From Reichenbachiella agarivorans (lineage in GTDB: Bacteria > Bacteroidota > Bacteroidia > Cytophagales > Cyclobacteriaceae), in NCBI RefSeq assembly GCF_025502585.1, contig NZ_CP106679.1:3689501-3753500 (forward strand): a stretch of DNA of 64,000 nucleotides, given 5' to 3'. Of the stretch, positions 1 to 12,700 are shown piece by piece. The notes under the pieces are model-generated. The model was not told the DNA's origin. It did no database searches and saw only the letters and a list, made by a program, of their open reading frames with translations. The translations under genes and the position numbers were made by a program. Numbering within the stretch: the first letter of the stretch is position 1; the number at the start of each line of letters is the position of its first letter.

Positions 1-784
1 GGTTGACATACTCATTGATGACTTCTTTGTCACACCCAATAGGATCGCCATCGCGGTGAGTGGTACACCGCTAGAAAACATCTCGCAGCAGTGCTATGCA
101 GTCAAAAACTTCCATACCAAAGCCAACTTGCTGGCAGAATTGCTCGCTGACAAAGAAACATTTAACAAGGTCTTGGTTTTTGTATCGAGCAAGTCCATCG
201 CGGATCGTTTGTTTGATAGGCTAGAGCATGGATATGGTGCATCCATCTGCATCATACACTCCAACAAATCTCAGAATTACCGAATTCGTTCGGTGCAGGA
301 TTTTGAAGAGGGAACCAAAAGAATATTGATCGCAACAGACGTAATCGCCAGAGGTTTGGACTTGGATAAAATCTCACATGTCATCAATTTTGACGCCCCT
401 GCCTATCCAGAAAACTACATGCACAGAATCGGTCGTACGGGTCGTGCCGCTCAGAAGGGCAATTCCCTCCTTTTCTACACCGAAAAGGAAGAAGCAGCGA
501 AACAGGCGATTGAAGAATTGATGAAATACAAAATCCCAGAATTGGACTTCCCAGAACAGGTCGAAATATCCAATGAGCTCATTCCAGAAGAACGCCCCCG
601 CATCATTGAGAGCAACTACAACCGAAACCTGAAACTCAAAGAAGCTGTCGAACCTCAAGAAAAACTAGAGAAAAATAAAAAAGTCAACCTAGGAGGATCA
701 TACAAAATCAAATTGGCAGAGAAGTACAAAAAGCCACGAAGAAGAGGTGACAAAAATCAAAACAAGAATAAAAAAAGACGCTAG
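1..784 (+). CDS. DEAD-box RNA helicase, C-terminal part (5' end outside window)
   Basis: ATP-dependent RNA helicase of superfamily 2, probably acting in RNA unwinding during ribosome assembly or mRNA turnover. The reading frame is open from base 2, so the gene starts upstream of the window and the apparent GTG start at 56 is internal (the codons before it continue a typical helicase sequence ending SGTPLEN). Visible are the RecA2 motifs: motif IV around VLVFVSSKS, motif V ATDVIARGLD and motif VI HRIGRTGR, followed by a Lys/Arg-rich tail of about 60 residues ending KNKKRR, typical of RhlE-like proteins that use basic tails to hold RNA. The RecA1 half with motifs Q, I and II is missing only because of the window edge. 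A second DEAD-box gene follows after 11 bases, so the two are probably co-transcribed. Family is certain; subfamily is inferred. Confidence 0.9.
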   Translation, partial: VDILIDDFFVTPNRIAIAVSGTPLENISQQCYAVKNFHTKANLLAELLADKETFNKVLVFVSSKSIADRLFDRLEHGYGASICIIHSNKSQNYRIRSVQDFEEGTKRILIATDVIARGLDLDKISHVINFDAPAYPENYMHRIGRTGRAAQKGNSLLFYTEKEEAAKQAIEELMKYKIPELDFPEQVEISNELIPEERPRIIESNYNRNLKLKEAVEPQEKLEKNKKVNLGGSYKIKLAEKYKKPRRRGDKNQNKNKKRR

Positions 785-795
785 AAACAAACCTT

Positions 796-2100
796 ATGGA
801 TAATTTTTCAACGAGTAAAGTAGATGCCAACATTGTCAAAGCATTGACAGAAAAGGGGATCTATGTTCCTAGCGAGATTCAAGCACAAACCATCCCCATC
901 CTGCTGAATCATAAAGGGGACTTCATCGGCAGATCCGCAACTGGGACAGGCAAAACCTTTGCCTATGGCGTTCCTCTCCTTTCGAGAATTGACACTACGT
1001 CCGGCAAGATTCAAGCTGTGGTACTGGTACCAACCAGAGAGCTCTGCGAGCAAGTGGGCAATGAATTGATGGGTTTAGCCAAATTCATACCTGAGTTAAA
1101 AATAGAGTCTATCTACGGTGGCATGTCTCTCAAAGCCCAAATCCATGATCTGAGCAATGGCACACATGTGGTAGTAGCTACTCCAGGTAGATTGATGGAT
1201 CTCGTGCAACGCAACGTCGTGCATTTAGAATCACTCAACTTCGTCATATTTGATGAGGCGGATGAAATGCTACTCAAAGGTTTCAGGACAGACATTGACA
1301 AGATTTTGGCTACTGCCAACAGAAACTATGCTACATGGTTGTTTTCTGCGACTATGCCAGATGAGGTCAATGCGATCATTAAAAAATACCTCCACAAAGA
1401 ATTGATTAAAGTCCTCATCGGAAAAGCAGAAAGTACCAACAAGGACATCAAGCATCAAATAATCGAACTACAGGCCGAGCAAAAATTAGACGTACTGCTT
1501 CATTTTCTCAAAAAATATAGCACTCAAAAAGGCATCATCTTTTGTCGCACCAAGTCTGGTGTACAAAAACTATACAAGCAACTCTCTGCCAACAAATTTA
1601 GCTGTGGAGCCATCCAAGGGGACCTCCCTCAGGGTCTGCGCAACAAGGTCATGGAGCAGTTTCGTGGAGGACACATCAATTTCCTCATCGCGACGGACGT
1701 AGCATCCAGAGGTGTCGATGTAGAAAACGTAGACATCGTCATTCAATACCACATGGCCGATACCAGTGAGTCCTATACCCATAGAAGTGGTCGTACCTCG
1801 CGCGCTGGAAAAACGGGAATTTCTTTGACTTTTATATTCCCAGAGGAGAAAGAAAAAATGGATTTGATCGAGAAAGAATTGAATCTCAAATGTCTCGTAT
1901 TGCCTCTACCAAGTGTCAAAGATCAATTGGTCAACAAAGCGATCCTATGGGGAAGAAAAATCGCCAAGGAAAAACCAGTAAGCCCAGACAAGCTAGATGA
2001 TGAAACCAAAAAGGAGTTTAAGGATCAACTCATACATTTGTCCAAAGATGAACTCCTAGAAAAACTATTGGCGACCTACCTAAGAGAACAGCAAGGATAG
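796..2100 (+). CDS. DEAD-box ATP-dependent RNA helicase
   Basis: Complete 434-residue RNA helicase. All core motifs are present in order: Q-motif region (residues 20-36), Walker A ATGTGKT (48-54), PTREL (79-83), TPGR (129-132), DEAD box (153-156), SAT (184-186), then ATDVASRGVD and HRSGRTSRAG in the second RecA domain. The C-terminal 80 residues are charged and helical, shorter and less basic than in the preceding helicase. The ATG at 796 gives the normal distance to the Q motif. It lies 11 bases after the previous helicase gene, which suggests a two-gene operon of paralogues. Its RNA target cannot be read from the sequence; ribosome biogenesis or cold adaptation would be usual for the family. 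Confidence 0.93.
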   Translation: MDNFSTSKVDANIVKALTEKGIYVPSEIQAQTIPILLNHKGDFIGRSATGTGKTFAYGVPLLSRIDTTSGKIQAVVLVPTRELCEQVGNELMGLAKFIPELKIESIYGGMSLKAQIHDLSNGTHVVVATPGRLMDLVQRNVVHLESLNFVIFDEADEMLLKGFRTDIDKILATANRNYATWLFSATMPDEVNAIIKKYLHKELIKVLIGKAESTNKDIKHQIIELQAEQKLDVLLHFLKKYSTQKGIIFCRTKSGVQKLYKQLSANKFSCGAIQGDLPQGLRNKVMEQFRGGHINFLIATDVASRGVDVENVDIVIQYHMADTSESYTHRSGRTSRAGKTGISLTFIFPEEKEKMDLIEKELNLKCLVLPLPSVKDQLVNKAILWGRKIAKEKPVSPDKLDDETKKEFKDQLIHLSKDELLEKLLATYLREQQG

Positions 2101-2113
2101 ATGCAAAGTGATT

Positions 2114-2152
2114 GATGCCTGGGTCAAGTTTGTAGTCTTTGACCCTAGCATC
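2114..2152. terminator. Hairpin between convergent genes
   Basis: Arms 2114-2127 and 2139-2152 pair over 14 positions with two mismatches around an 11-base loop (outer GATGC/GCATC, inner GGGTCAA/TTGACCC). It sits between the convergent helicase (ends 2100) and deacetylase (ends 2151) and overlaps the latter's stop codon. There is no good U-run on either strand, so use as a bidirectional terminator is inferred from position and stem only. Confidence 0.45.
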
Positions 2153-3053
2153 AAAAATACAGTTCCTGTGCTACCTTGAAGGTATTGGCATGAGCTGCAA
2201 CAATATCGGCGATGCGGTGAGAATAGCCGCCACCCATACTCACCGCAACTGGGATTTGGTATGCTTTGCACAAAGAAAAGACCATTTCATCACGCTTTTT
2301 GCATCCATCTCTTGTCATAGCCAAGCGCCCCAATTTGTCCGTAGCAATTACATCCACTCCACTTTGAAAAAATATCATTTGTGGATTGACCTTTTCAATC
2401 AGCGCGGGCAAGGTATGCTGTAGCACCTCCAAATACTCCTCATCCCCTGTTTGGTCTTTGAGACCAATATCCAAATCCGAATGCTCCTTTTGCAAAGGGT
2501 AGTTGTGCTCACAATGCATACTAAATGTGAAAACTCTCGGTTCATTTTCAAATATTTTGGCAGTGCCATTGCCCTGATGTACATCCAAATCCACTACCAA
2601 TATTTGATTCACCAACCCCAAATGCAACAATTCATTGGAAGCAATTGCAATATCATTGAAAATACAAAATCCTTCTCCTCGATCCGCATACGCATGATGC
2701 GTCCCCCCAGCAATATTCAGAGCAACCCCATCTCTCAAAGCATGGAGCGCACACTCAAAAGTACCGTGTGCAATGTGTCTACCTCTTGTCACCAACGACT
2801 CATGAAAAGGAAAACCAGTGTTCCTTATTTCCTTGGCGCTCAAGGTTCCAGTATTGAGTTTGTGCCAATACTCAGCTGTGTGGGTACGCAGAATTTGCTC
2901 TTCACTCAATGATTTCGGATGAAAAAAATTCTTCTCAGTCAGGACTCCCTCATATAAAAGTTGTTGGGGCAAGAGATCGTACTTTTCCATAGGAAACCGA
3001 TGACCTGCTGGCAAATGATGGTAACGATAAATGGGACTAAAGGCGACTTTCAT
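2151..3053 (-). CDS. Histone deacetylase family protein (zinc-dependent deacetylase)
   Basis: A 300-residue member of the arginase/deacetylase fold (HDAC, acetoin utilization and acetylpolyamine amidohydrolase family). Key residues are visible: the catalytic His pair in GGTHHAYA (residues 119-120), zinc ligands in DLDVHQGNG (Asp157 and His159), the further Asp of SGVDV, and the catalytic loop Tyr in MGGGYS. The length and compact form resemble the bacterial class IV-like enzymes. The start is placed at ATG 3053 (MKVAFSPIYR), because this is the usual N-terminus of the family; a longer frame begins at 3080 but adds nine atypical residues. Substrate unknown: small acetylated amines or acetyl-lysine are possible. 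It is convergent with the helicase operon and has no obvious partner. Confidence 0.88.
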   Translation of the reverse strand: MKVAFSPIYRYHHLPAGHRFPMEKYDLLPQQLLYEGVLTEKNFFHPKSLSEEQILRTHTAEYWHKLNTGTLSAKEIRNTGFPFHESLVTRGRHIAHGTFECALHALRDGVALNIAGGTHHAYADRGEGFCIFNDIAIASNELLHLGLVNQILVVDLDVHQGNGTAKIFENEPRVFTFSMHCEHNYPLQKEHSDLDIGLKDQTGDEEYLEVLQHTLPALIEKVNPQMIFFQSGVDVIATDKLGRLAMTRDGCKKRDEMVFSLCKAYQIPVAVSMGGGYSHRIADIVAAHANTFKVAQELYF

Positions 3054-3748
3054 GTATGAGGATGAGTAACAAATCAACACAAGAAAACGGAAAGATTCAA
3101 CTATCGTTCCCTTGACAGCTCTCTCTCTACCATCTGCAAGTCATCTCTGATTTTTGTCTCTTGAATCAAAATAGAAACCGACGACATGCAGCAAATTGAA
3201 TCTCAGTACAATGAGTAGAGGACAACACACTCATGTATGACCCCAACCAAATGTCACAGCGCAACAATATTGTGTAAAGTACGATTTACAGACCAACAAG
3301 ATCCCACAAGCTACATGGTTCTGAATAAAAGTTCCCTTCAAATGCTCTCCAACAGTAATATTTCAAAAAGTCAACAATAAGCACAACAGCAATATTTGGA
3401 TTATGGAATATAATTTTCTAAATTGAATAACATAAGTATCTATAAATGAAAGATTTAAGACTTTAATCCATCCATATAATTCAATTACTTTTTTGAGATA
3501 GACCTAAATAATCAGCAAAACATGGAAGTCATTTTTAACAAAGTAATAAAAAAACCTCTTTTTAAAGAGGTTTTTTTATTACTTAGAATAATTCATAAAA
3601 TACTGATTTTCAGTACATAACAAGATTACCAATTAAAGTAATCATTAATTAACACGACAAAAGGCATAAGTACTTTCAGATTAAGGAGATTTCCAGTTAA
3701 TTTTAGCTGAAATTAACGAATTTTAACTAACCAGGCTCAACAACCAAT
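3054..3748. other. Long divergent intergenic region (695 bp)
   Basis: No protein gene could be supported here. It separates the divergent deacetylase and giant adhesin genes and must hold both promoters, although I could not assign a convincing TAnnTTTG element. The striking content is a 21-bp perfect inverted repeat at 3541-3584, listed separately. A short frame starting at 3522 runs straight through that palindrome and is not credible. Confidence 0.6.
3541..3584. terminator. 21-bp perfect inverted repeat, terminator-like, in a divergent intergenic region
   Basis: Left arm 3541-3561 and right arm 3564-3584 are exact reverse complements around a 2-base centre. The inner stem is CCTCTTT/AAAGAGG, flanked by A-run then T-run, which is the shape of a bidirectional intrinsic terminator. 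No annotated gene ends here: the deacetylase starts at 3053 going left and the adhesin starts at 3749 going right. It could end a small RNA, act as a leader attenuator for the giant gene, or insulate the two promoters. Confidence 0.6.
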
Positions 3749-6700
3749 ATGACTAAACCACTAATCCTACTTCTATTAGTTCTTCAAGTATTTAGTGTTT
3801 TTTCTCAATCAGCAGAATTCACTACCGATTTGACTAACAACGAAAATTGTGGTCCTACCTCAGTTAATTTTCAAATAGTTGATCCTACTGGAATTACTTT
3901 ATACGATTGGGATTTTGGGAATGGTGAAATTCATGGCACTACTGCCAACCCTGGCACAACCTATCTCAACCCGGGCATTTACACAGTCACACTAGTCATC
4001 AACGGAGGTGCGGAAACCTCTGTCCAAACCATTACCATTTTTGCAGAACCTGAGCCAGAGTTTGTAGTAGTTGATAACGGTGGCAACAGTTGTATCAATT
4101 CAACCTTTGATGTAGAATTTGATTACACAGGTCAAGTACCCGTAGGTGGAGGAGAAATTGTTCAATGGCAATGGGATTTCGGAAACACCAAACCTCCTAC
4201 CACGTTATTGGCTTCCGAAGGAAACAATGGAGACATCACCTATACCTATGACTCTTATGGCACTTATAATGTCGTAGTAGCTGTGTTAGACATCAACGGA
4301 TGTGAAGAAGCCTACTTCTTGCCTAGTGCTGTCAAAATTTATCCAGAGCCTGTTTCGGATTTTGACATAGATTATGCTGAAGATTGTAATTTCCCCTTGG
4401 ATTTGGTTCTGACCAATACATCCACTGACCCATTGTCTAGCATCAGTCAATACCAATGGACTGTAACCAATACGGCTAATAGCACTGTATTAAAGACAAG
4501 CACAGAAGAAAATCCGACTATTACCCTACCAAGTGCGAGTGACTATGAAATCTCACTCAAAGTCATCAATAGCCCTGGCAATTGCTCTAACACCTCCACA
4601 CAATCGGTTTCTTTCGTTCCCAATACTGCTAGTTTCACAACAGACAAAACTGAGATTTGTATCGGTGAGACTGTTGCGTTCACTGATACCTCTGTAGATG
4701 GACTAGGAGGTACTCCAACAGAATACACTTGGGACTTTGGAGATGGTAGTTCTAGCTCAGAAGCCAGTCCAACACATACTTATGCCAGTGCTGCAGGCAG
4801 TCCTTATACTGTTTCGTTAGAAGTTGTATTTAGTAACGGATGCCAAGAAACAAATACACAGACAGACCTGGTGACAGTGGTCAATACAGGCACGCCTGCC
4901 ATTACTGTCTCTCAAGATGAGTTGTGTGACAGAGAAGAAATCACATTCACTGCTACAGCAGGAGGCACCAACTACATATGGGATTTTGATTATGATGGGA
5001 TGACACCTGATTTCGATCAGCAATCTGCAAACAATACAGTCTCCTATTTGTACATCAACGAGGGGATTTATGATGTATTCCTAAGAATAGTCAATGCGCA
5101 AGGCTGCATAGCAGAGACTATTTACTCCAGCATCAAAGTGGAATTCCCCCAACCCGAGATTGAGTTTATAGATGGACAGGATGGTTGCGTGGGTGTAGTG
5201 GGCAACTTTTCGGCTGCAGGCTCTACCAATAACCTACCGACTGGCAGCAACGCTATCATCAACTACAGTTGGGACTTTGATGGCAATGGCAGTATTGACC
5301 AAAGTAGCGCTAGTTCAGAAGCCGTCAACATCCCTTACAACAGTGAAGGAATCTTTGATATAGAACTAACCATAGAGACTGAGGACGGCTGTACTGCCTC
5401 TATCCTCTATGAAGACAGTGTCAGTAGAGGGTATGCGCCTACTGCATCTTTTGACGCAAGCAAAACCACTGAGTGTGTAGATACTGGGATTAGTTTCACC
5501 AACTCCTCTACCTTGAATGGTCTCAGTACTTTCCCAATTGACAGTGTCATCTGGGATTTTGGAGACGGTACGGTGGTGAGTGGCGACCCTACTACCAATC
5601 CAGGACTCAACAATCCGTCCCATGCCTATTCAGACGATACAGAAGATGGCTCGCCAGCCATAGGCTATACTGTTTCGCTCACAGTGTTTAGCAATGGTTG
5701 CGAATCCAATGTCGCTACAGAAAACATCATCATCACCTATCCAGTAGCTAGATTCAATTACCCAGACCTTGGCCAGTGTTTTGCCAACAATGAACTCATT
5801 TTCACAGCAATCAATGGCTCCTCGCTGAGTGAAGGTGTGGATCAATATCGTTGGGATTTTGGTGACGGAGTACTTGAACCTGGACCGTCAAGTTCTGATT
5901 ACACGATTGGGTCTGACCCCTCAACCACCCACATGTATGAGCGATTTGGTGATTATACCGTGACCCTTTATGTCAAAAACAACACCAGTGGCTGTGAAGA
6001 TTCATTTTCAGCTTTGATTCCAGTGACTTTTGGGATTCCCAATTTTACAGCTACAGATACAGAAGTGTGCTATGGCACTGACCAAGTCAGGTTTGTCAAC
6101 CTGTCAGTTTCGGTCTCTTCCACCCCAACCTACACTTGGGATTTCGGTGACGGAGCTAATCCTGCCACTTTTGAAGGATCCAGTCCTCCAAGAGTGATAT
6201 ATGACACCCCTGGATTGAAAGAAGTGACACTTACCATGGACGAAAGCAACGGTTGTCCTCAAAAAAGTATCACCAAAACAGATTTTATTGATGTCAGAGG
6301 CCCATTGGTTGATTTCAGCATATCTTCTGACAATGCAGACCCCAATGTCCAATGTTTAGATACTGAAGAAAACTTGACATTCCAAAGTACTAGTACGGCC
6401 AATGGAAACACCAATATCAATTGGCTGTGGAACTTCGGGGAAGGCGCCAATCCTGCGACCACCAACGCAAACAATGAAAACCCCATAGATGTGACTTATG
6501 GGACACCTGGACTCAAAACAGTCTCATTGACCGTCACGGATGATGGAGGATGTGTAATCACAGAGGCCAAAGAGGACGAAATCATCATTCCTAATCCAGT
6601 AGCAGACTTCAAAATAGAAGATGGAAACAAGTGTACAACTGAGACCATCCAATTTACGAACCAATCCACAACTTCAGGTCTTAGTAATTTGGTCAGTTGG

Positions 6701-9700
6701 GAGTGGGATTTCGGAGCAGATGCTACACCAGCTACATTCAGTGGCGAAACGCCAGGTTCAGTTGTGTATTCAACTATCGGTACTAAAACAATCAGTTTGA
6801 CTGTAACCAATGCCAATGGCTGCATGGACATCTACACCGAGGATGTCATCATCTATGAAGCCAATGCTTCCTTCCCCGCGATCAATGAAGCGGGTTGCGC
6901 CCCTGTTGAAGTCACATTTACGGATACTTCGGTTGATGCAGTTGCATGGCTATGGGAATTTGGAGATAATTTCAATTCGACCTCCACGGATCAAAATCCA
7001 GTCTTCAACTATGTTTATCCTGGCACTTATGATGTGACGCTGACCACCACCAGTGCAGGTGGTTGTGAAGAAACCATCACGCAAATCGCAGCTGTCATCG
7101 TCGATGGTCCGCAGTATGATGATTTTAGCTACACCATCAATCAACCCTGTATTGGTACATCCCCACAACCAGAGGCGACCTTCACCATTACTGGCTTGGA
7201 AGATACCAAAATATTGAGATTGGATTTTGGTGATGGGACAACGATCTATGAAACCACATTTATAGATCCGCTCAATCCCAATGGAGGCAATCCTGTGGTT
7301 GTTTCTCACACCTATGCCGTTTTGGGTACATTCAAACCCAAATTAACTTTGGAGGACGACCCTGCCAATGTAGAAGCTTGTGGTGCTTTCGTATTTGTTC
7401 CAGAAGTGCCAGATTTGATCATCAGTCAAAATCCTGAACCTCATTTCACCTCTTCTTCGGTCAACAGTGAGAGTTGTGAAAATGTAAATATTTCCTTTCA
7501 AGATCAAACCCAACAAGACGGTGGCCTAATTGATTCACGCTATGCCATTACAGATTGGCTTTGGGATTTTGGAGACGGAGCTACTTCTACAACACAAAAT
7601 CCGTCGCATACTTATGCCGCAGCGGGTGACTATGAGGTGAGTTTGACCATCACTACACAATTAGGATGTATCGGGACAGCCACACAAAGCATTGTAATAG
7701 TGGGCGAATTGGCAGATGACACCCCTCCTGCCTCTACAACAATCTGCGCAGGACAAACACCTACACTGGATGCCAATATACCTACTGGTGGAGAAACGGC
7801 TGATCCCTATATATACTTATGGCAAACGAGTAGCAACCAATCTACATGGTCAGCTGCTGCAGGCACCAATGATCAAGAAGACTACCAAGTACAGGCAAGT
7901 AGCCCTAGTGACCAAAACACAAGCTACTACAGACGAAAAACACAATCCCTCAATTGCGTAGTTTATTCTGGCACGTTCACTGTGATTACTGATCCTGAAA
8001 CTTTGCCTGGAACGCTCAGTTCGGACACAGACGAGTGTTATGGCAGCAACAATGGCACCCTTACTTTGAACACCTACAGAGGTAGTGTCGTCGATTGGGA
8101 ATCGGACACAGATATAGCCTTTGGTTCACCTACTTCATTAGGAAATACAGCTTCTACTTACGACTACAGCAATCTTGTGCAAACCACATATTTCAGGGCG
8201 CAAGTTCAGAGCGGGGTATGTTCGGCACAATACTCCAATACAGTGACAATCACTATTCAGGATGAAATAGTTGGTAATACCATAGATTCGGACATTGATG
8301 AATGTTCGGATACAGATCCAGGTACGATCAGTGCAACAGCCGTTTCTGGTGGTGCAGGTGCTGGGACTTACTCCTACCAGTGGCAACAAAGTAGCGACGA
8401 TAGCAACTTTTCTGATATTTCAGGCGCTACGTCAGAAACATACAGCCCTGGCATCCTGACCACTACGATGTATTACCGCAGAGTGGTCAGTTCGATAGGC
8501 GCTATCACCTGTAGCAATACCAGTGCAAGCATGGCAATCAACATTACACAAGCACCTAAAACAGATCTAACCGTCACTGCAGATCCCGTATGTGACGATG
8601 AAGACGCTTTGATAGTAATCGCCAATTCGGAAGATGGTTACAGTTATGAGATTCTCGATACCGATAACTCCAACAATGTAGTAGCCACAGGAACGGGCAA
8701 TGGCGGAAACCTAAGCATTAGTATTCCTGAAGCCAGCCTTCCCAATGGAGAAAGCACTTTCAATTTCATCGTTGAAGCAACAAATGGAATATGTGTCCGA
8801 GACTTTCCTCTCAACTCACTTGACATCAATGCCATCCCTGATCTAGGATTGGATGTAAATGATGCTGGAGATGTTTGTAACGGAAATGACGGAGAAGTAA
8901 CCATTGTCAATGCTCAAACGGGTTATTTCTATGAAGTCCAAGATACCGACAATGGCAATACCACGGTAGCATCTGGTACTGGAGCTGCAACGGATTTGGA
9001 TCTTAGCATTCCAAGTGCTGCATTGCCTGGTAGCGGCACCTTCCACTATCGAATTGCGGTGCAAAATGGTGCTTGCGGCAAAATTTTGTCAGAAACTGGT
9101 AGCTTTGACATTATCCCAACTCCAGACAATTCCCTGGCTGTCTCAGACCCAGTTGTCTGCGAAGAAACACTACCTAGAAATATCGACATCATTGTCTCCA
9201 ATACAGTCTCAGGAGTCAACTATCAGCTAAGAGAAGATTTAGGAGACATAAATGTAGGTGCGGCACAGGAAGGCACAAACGGTGATTTGACCTTTACAAT
9301 AGCAGCACCCGAGGTGACGACCATTTACAATGTATTGGCAACCGCCGTACCACTAGATGGGACAGGGTCGAGCTGCCAAGGAATAGAACTCAGTAACAAA
9401 TCAACGGTAACGATCATACCGATACCCAATTTGGATTACACCCTCTCCGACCCTACGGTATGTGAGAATGAAAATGCTGACGTAGAGCTTTCCAACTCTG
9501 ATTTGGATGTACTATATACTATCCAGCTAGAAGGTGGAGCAGCAGCAACAGGCCCAGTCACTCAACTAGAAGGAACAGGAACAAGCTTAACTTTTACTGT
9601 AACCACTACGGGCAATCAAAACTATCAAGTCAGTGCACAATCTACTATCACTGGTGATGATGGACTTTGCAACACTTTTGTTCTCAATGATTTAGGTATA

Positions 9701-12700
9701 GTATCCGTTGTTCCTAAACCTGAAACAGGAGCTGGATTGGTGATCAATGACTTTGAATATTGCGAAGAGGCTACTCCATCTGATCTTGTTTTCTCAGTCA
9801 GCAATTCAGAGTTGGATGTCAACTATAGCATCAAAGCACAAGGCGATCCAGGCTACATTCAAACAGGGCTGGCTGGCAATGGAGGAAAAATCAATTTTGA
9901 CCCCATCTCAGCTCCTACTGTTACTACCATTTATGAAGTATATGCCACCGCAGCACCATTGGCAGATGCTGGTAGCTGTCCTGATTATCTCTTGGTAGAT
10001 CAAGGTATTGTGACTGTTGCTCCTATACCCAGCGAAAAGACTTTGAGTGATCCATTCATTTGTATTGGGGATGGAGGTACGATTACCCTGACTGATTCTG
10101 AACCCAACGTAGAATATCAATTGATGCTTTCTGACGAATCACTTGTAGGCCTTCCTCAAGCAGGTACTGGATCAGATCTATCATTTGCAATCTCCATCGT
10201 CACCAATACCCAATTCAAGGTAAGAGCAACCTCAACTTTGATCCCTAATTGTGCTTCTATTGTTTTGACGGATGTATCCAATGCAACTGTAATCCCAAGA
10301 CCTGATGCCTCAGTTGGATTTAGTGCTTCTACCCAAAATACGTGCGAAGGGGAAGTGATTACCTTCACGATTGATACCCAGGCAGATGTCAACTACCAAG
10401 TACAAAAAAATGATGTTGATTTTGGTTCAGTCATTGAAGGAGACGGGACTTCTTTGGAATTTATGGATAGTCCAAGTGCTTCGTCTGTATATTCTGTAAT
10501 TGCTACGCCAGCCACTCAGGATTCGAATGGGTCGCTATGTGGAGAGGTAGAATTGACCAAAAGCATTGGGGTGATCATTGTAGGGCCTATTGTTTTTGAT
10601 GAACAACCGGTAGATCAAACACTATGTTCAGGTACCTCTACACACTTTAGTGCACTGGTATCCAATGAAGGGGATGGCGGTACGCCAGAATTGCAATGGC
10701 AAGTCAGTACAGATGGCATTTCATTCTCTGACTTGAGTGAGGGCGGTGTGTACGCAGGCACTCAGACAGAAAATCTGGTAATTACCAACACAACAGGACT
10801 TGATGGCAACACCTATCATCTGATAGCTACATTAGGGAGTTGCAGTGAGACTTCAGATCCTGCCGTTCTCAATACTGCTGCCATTCCAGACTTGACAGCC
10901 TTTGAAACGGTTGTTGATGACATTTGTCTAGGCGAAGATGCCCAAGTCACAGTCACAGGATTGGCTGATGGTCTTTATAATTTCACATACAAAGTAACCA
11001 TCTCCAATACAGTCACAGCCAGAGTTGCATCCAACATCACTGCAACTGGAGGAACGGCTACTTTCTCGGTAGCTGCCAATTTGATTACCAACCCTGGAAA
11101 CAACTCATTCTTTATCACCAAGGTAGATTATGCCACAGGTCAAGGTTGTGGTGTATCATCATTGGCAGAGGACAATTTCATCATTTTCCCTCTCCCAATT
11201 ACTTCTGGTATGAGTATCGTTGCTGACGACATCTGTCATGGAAGTGATGCGACTGTTGACTTGTTGGGCAATCTAGTAGATGGCTCATACACTCTGACCT
11301 ATGACCTGACTGGCAACAACACCGCTACAGGGCTGACTGCTGTAGTGGCAACTGTGGGTGGAGAAAGTTCCTTCGTCATCAGTAGCACCAACTTAACTAA
11401 CACGGGAACTACAGGTATAGCGATTAAAAAAGTACAATATACCACAGATCAACTGTGTGCTACAACCCAAGTCAATGCCAATACGCAGTTCGATATCATC
11501 AGTTCACCAAACAGCAGTACCCCCATGATGGATGATATCGTGATTTGTGAAGGAAACAGTGGCATCATCGTACTGCATAATTCAGAAGTTGGCGTCAATT
11601 ACCAATTAAGAAATGACAGTGACAACTCAGAGATTGGTCTCCCACAACCAGGAAACGGAGCTGATATCAACTTTCAAGTTATGCCTAGTGCTGCCACGAC
11701 ATACAATGTATGGGCTACTTCTTCACTGATTGGAGCGACTTGTTCAGGTGTAGAATTGACCAGCACAGCTGAGGCCAGCATCATAGATACACCCAATGCC
11801 GATTTAGAAGTTCTCAGTAGTACCAATTCTGCCTGCTATGGTGATGATGCCACAATCACGATTGCTGACACAGAACTCGGCGTGAACTACCAGCTACAAG
11901 CCAATGGCGTGAACGTCGATGGATTTGTCATCACTGGCAATGGTACAGATCAGTCATTTTCGGGTGTCCCTTCTACCTCTGCAGTATATACTGTCATCGC
12001 TACGCCCAACACATTGGACAGTGATTTACTAGCATGTAACAGTGTCCAACTACTGGATGCTATTCCCATACAGGTACAAGGGCCAATTGTGATCAACACG
12101 CAACCCAAGAATATTACCATTTGTTCAGATGAAGAAAGTGTTAGCTTCTCTGCTGAGGTAGTAAACAATGGAGATGGTGGAACCCCAATATACAAATGGC
12201 AGTCCAGTCCAGACAACAGTACTTTCCAAGATATTAATGATGGCTTGGTATATCAGTCGACACAAACCCAAACCCTCCAAATTTTAGACAATGCTGGATT
12301 AGATGGTACTTACTATAGATTATCTATCAGCACCAGCCAGTGTCAGCTGTACACAGATGCTGCTCTCCTGACCATTACAGGATTACCGGATGTAGACAAC
12401 CTCTCATTGAGCACAGCTAATATTTGTGTTTCACAAGACTTGATCGTTGATTTTACGAGTGATTTGCTAGAGGACGAAAAGTACCTCTTTGTCTATACAT
12501 TGACGGGTAGCAACTACTATGGCCCTGAAGAAATCGAGGTGACTGTTTCAAGTGGTAATGGTTCTGGTACTTTTGTGATCCCAAGTGAACAAATCACTAA
12601 AAAAGGGCCTACTATTTTAACCATTACTGAGGTAGATTTCACTACAGGGCAAGAATGTAGTGTGTTTGGATTGAATGTGACCAGTGTTTTCCAAGTTGAA

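Noticed and set aside
56-784. GTG at 56 as the start of the first helicase
   Set aside because: The upstream codons in the same frame continue a typical helicase sequence, so the gene simply begins outside the window.
3522-3630. Short frame starting ATG GAA GTC before the adhesin gene
   Set aside because: It is made largely of the 21-bp palindrome, with Lys/Phe/Leu codons from A- and T-runs.
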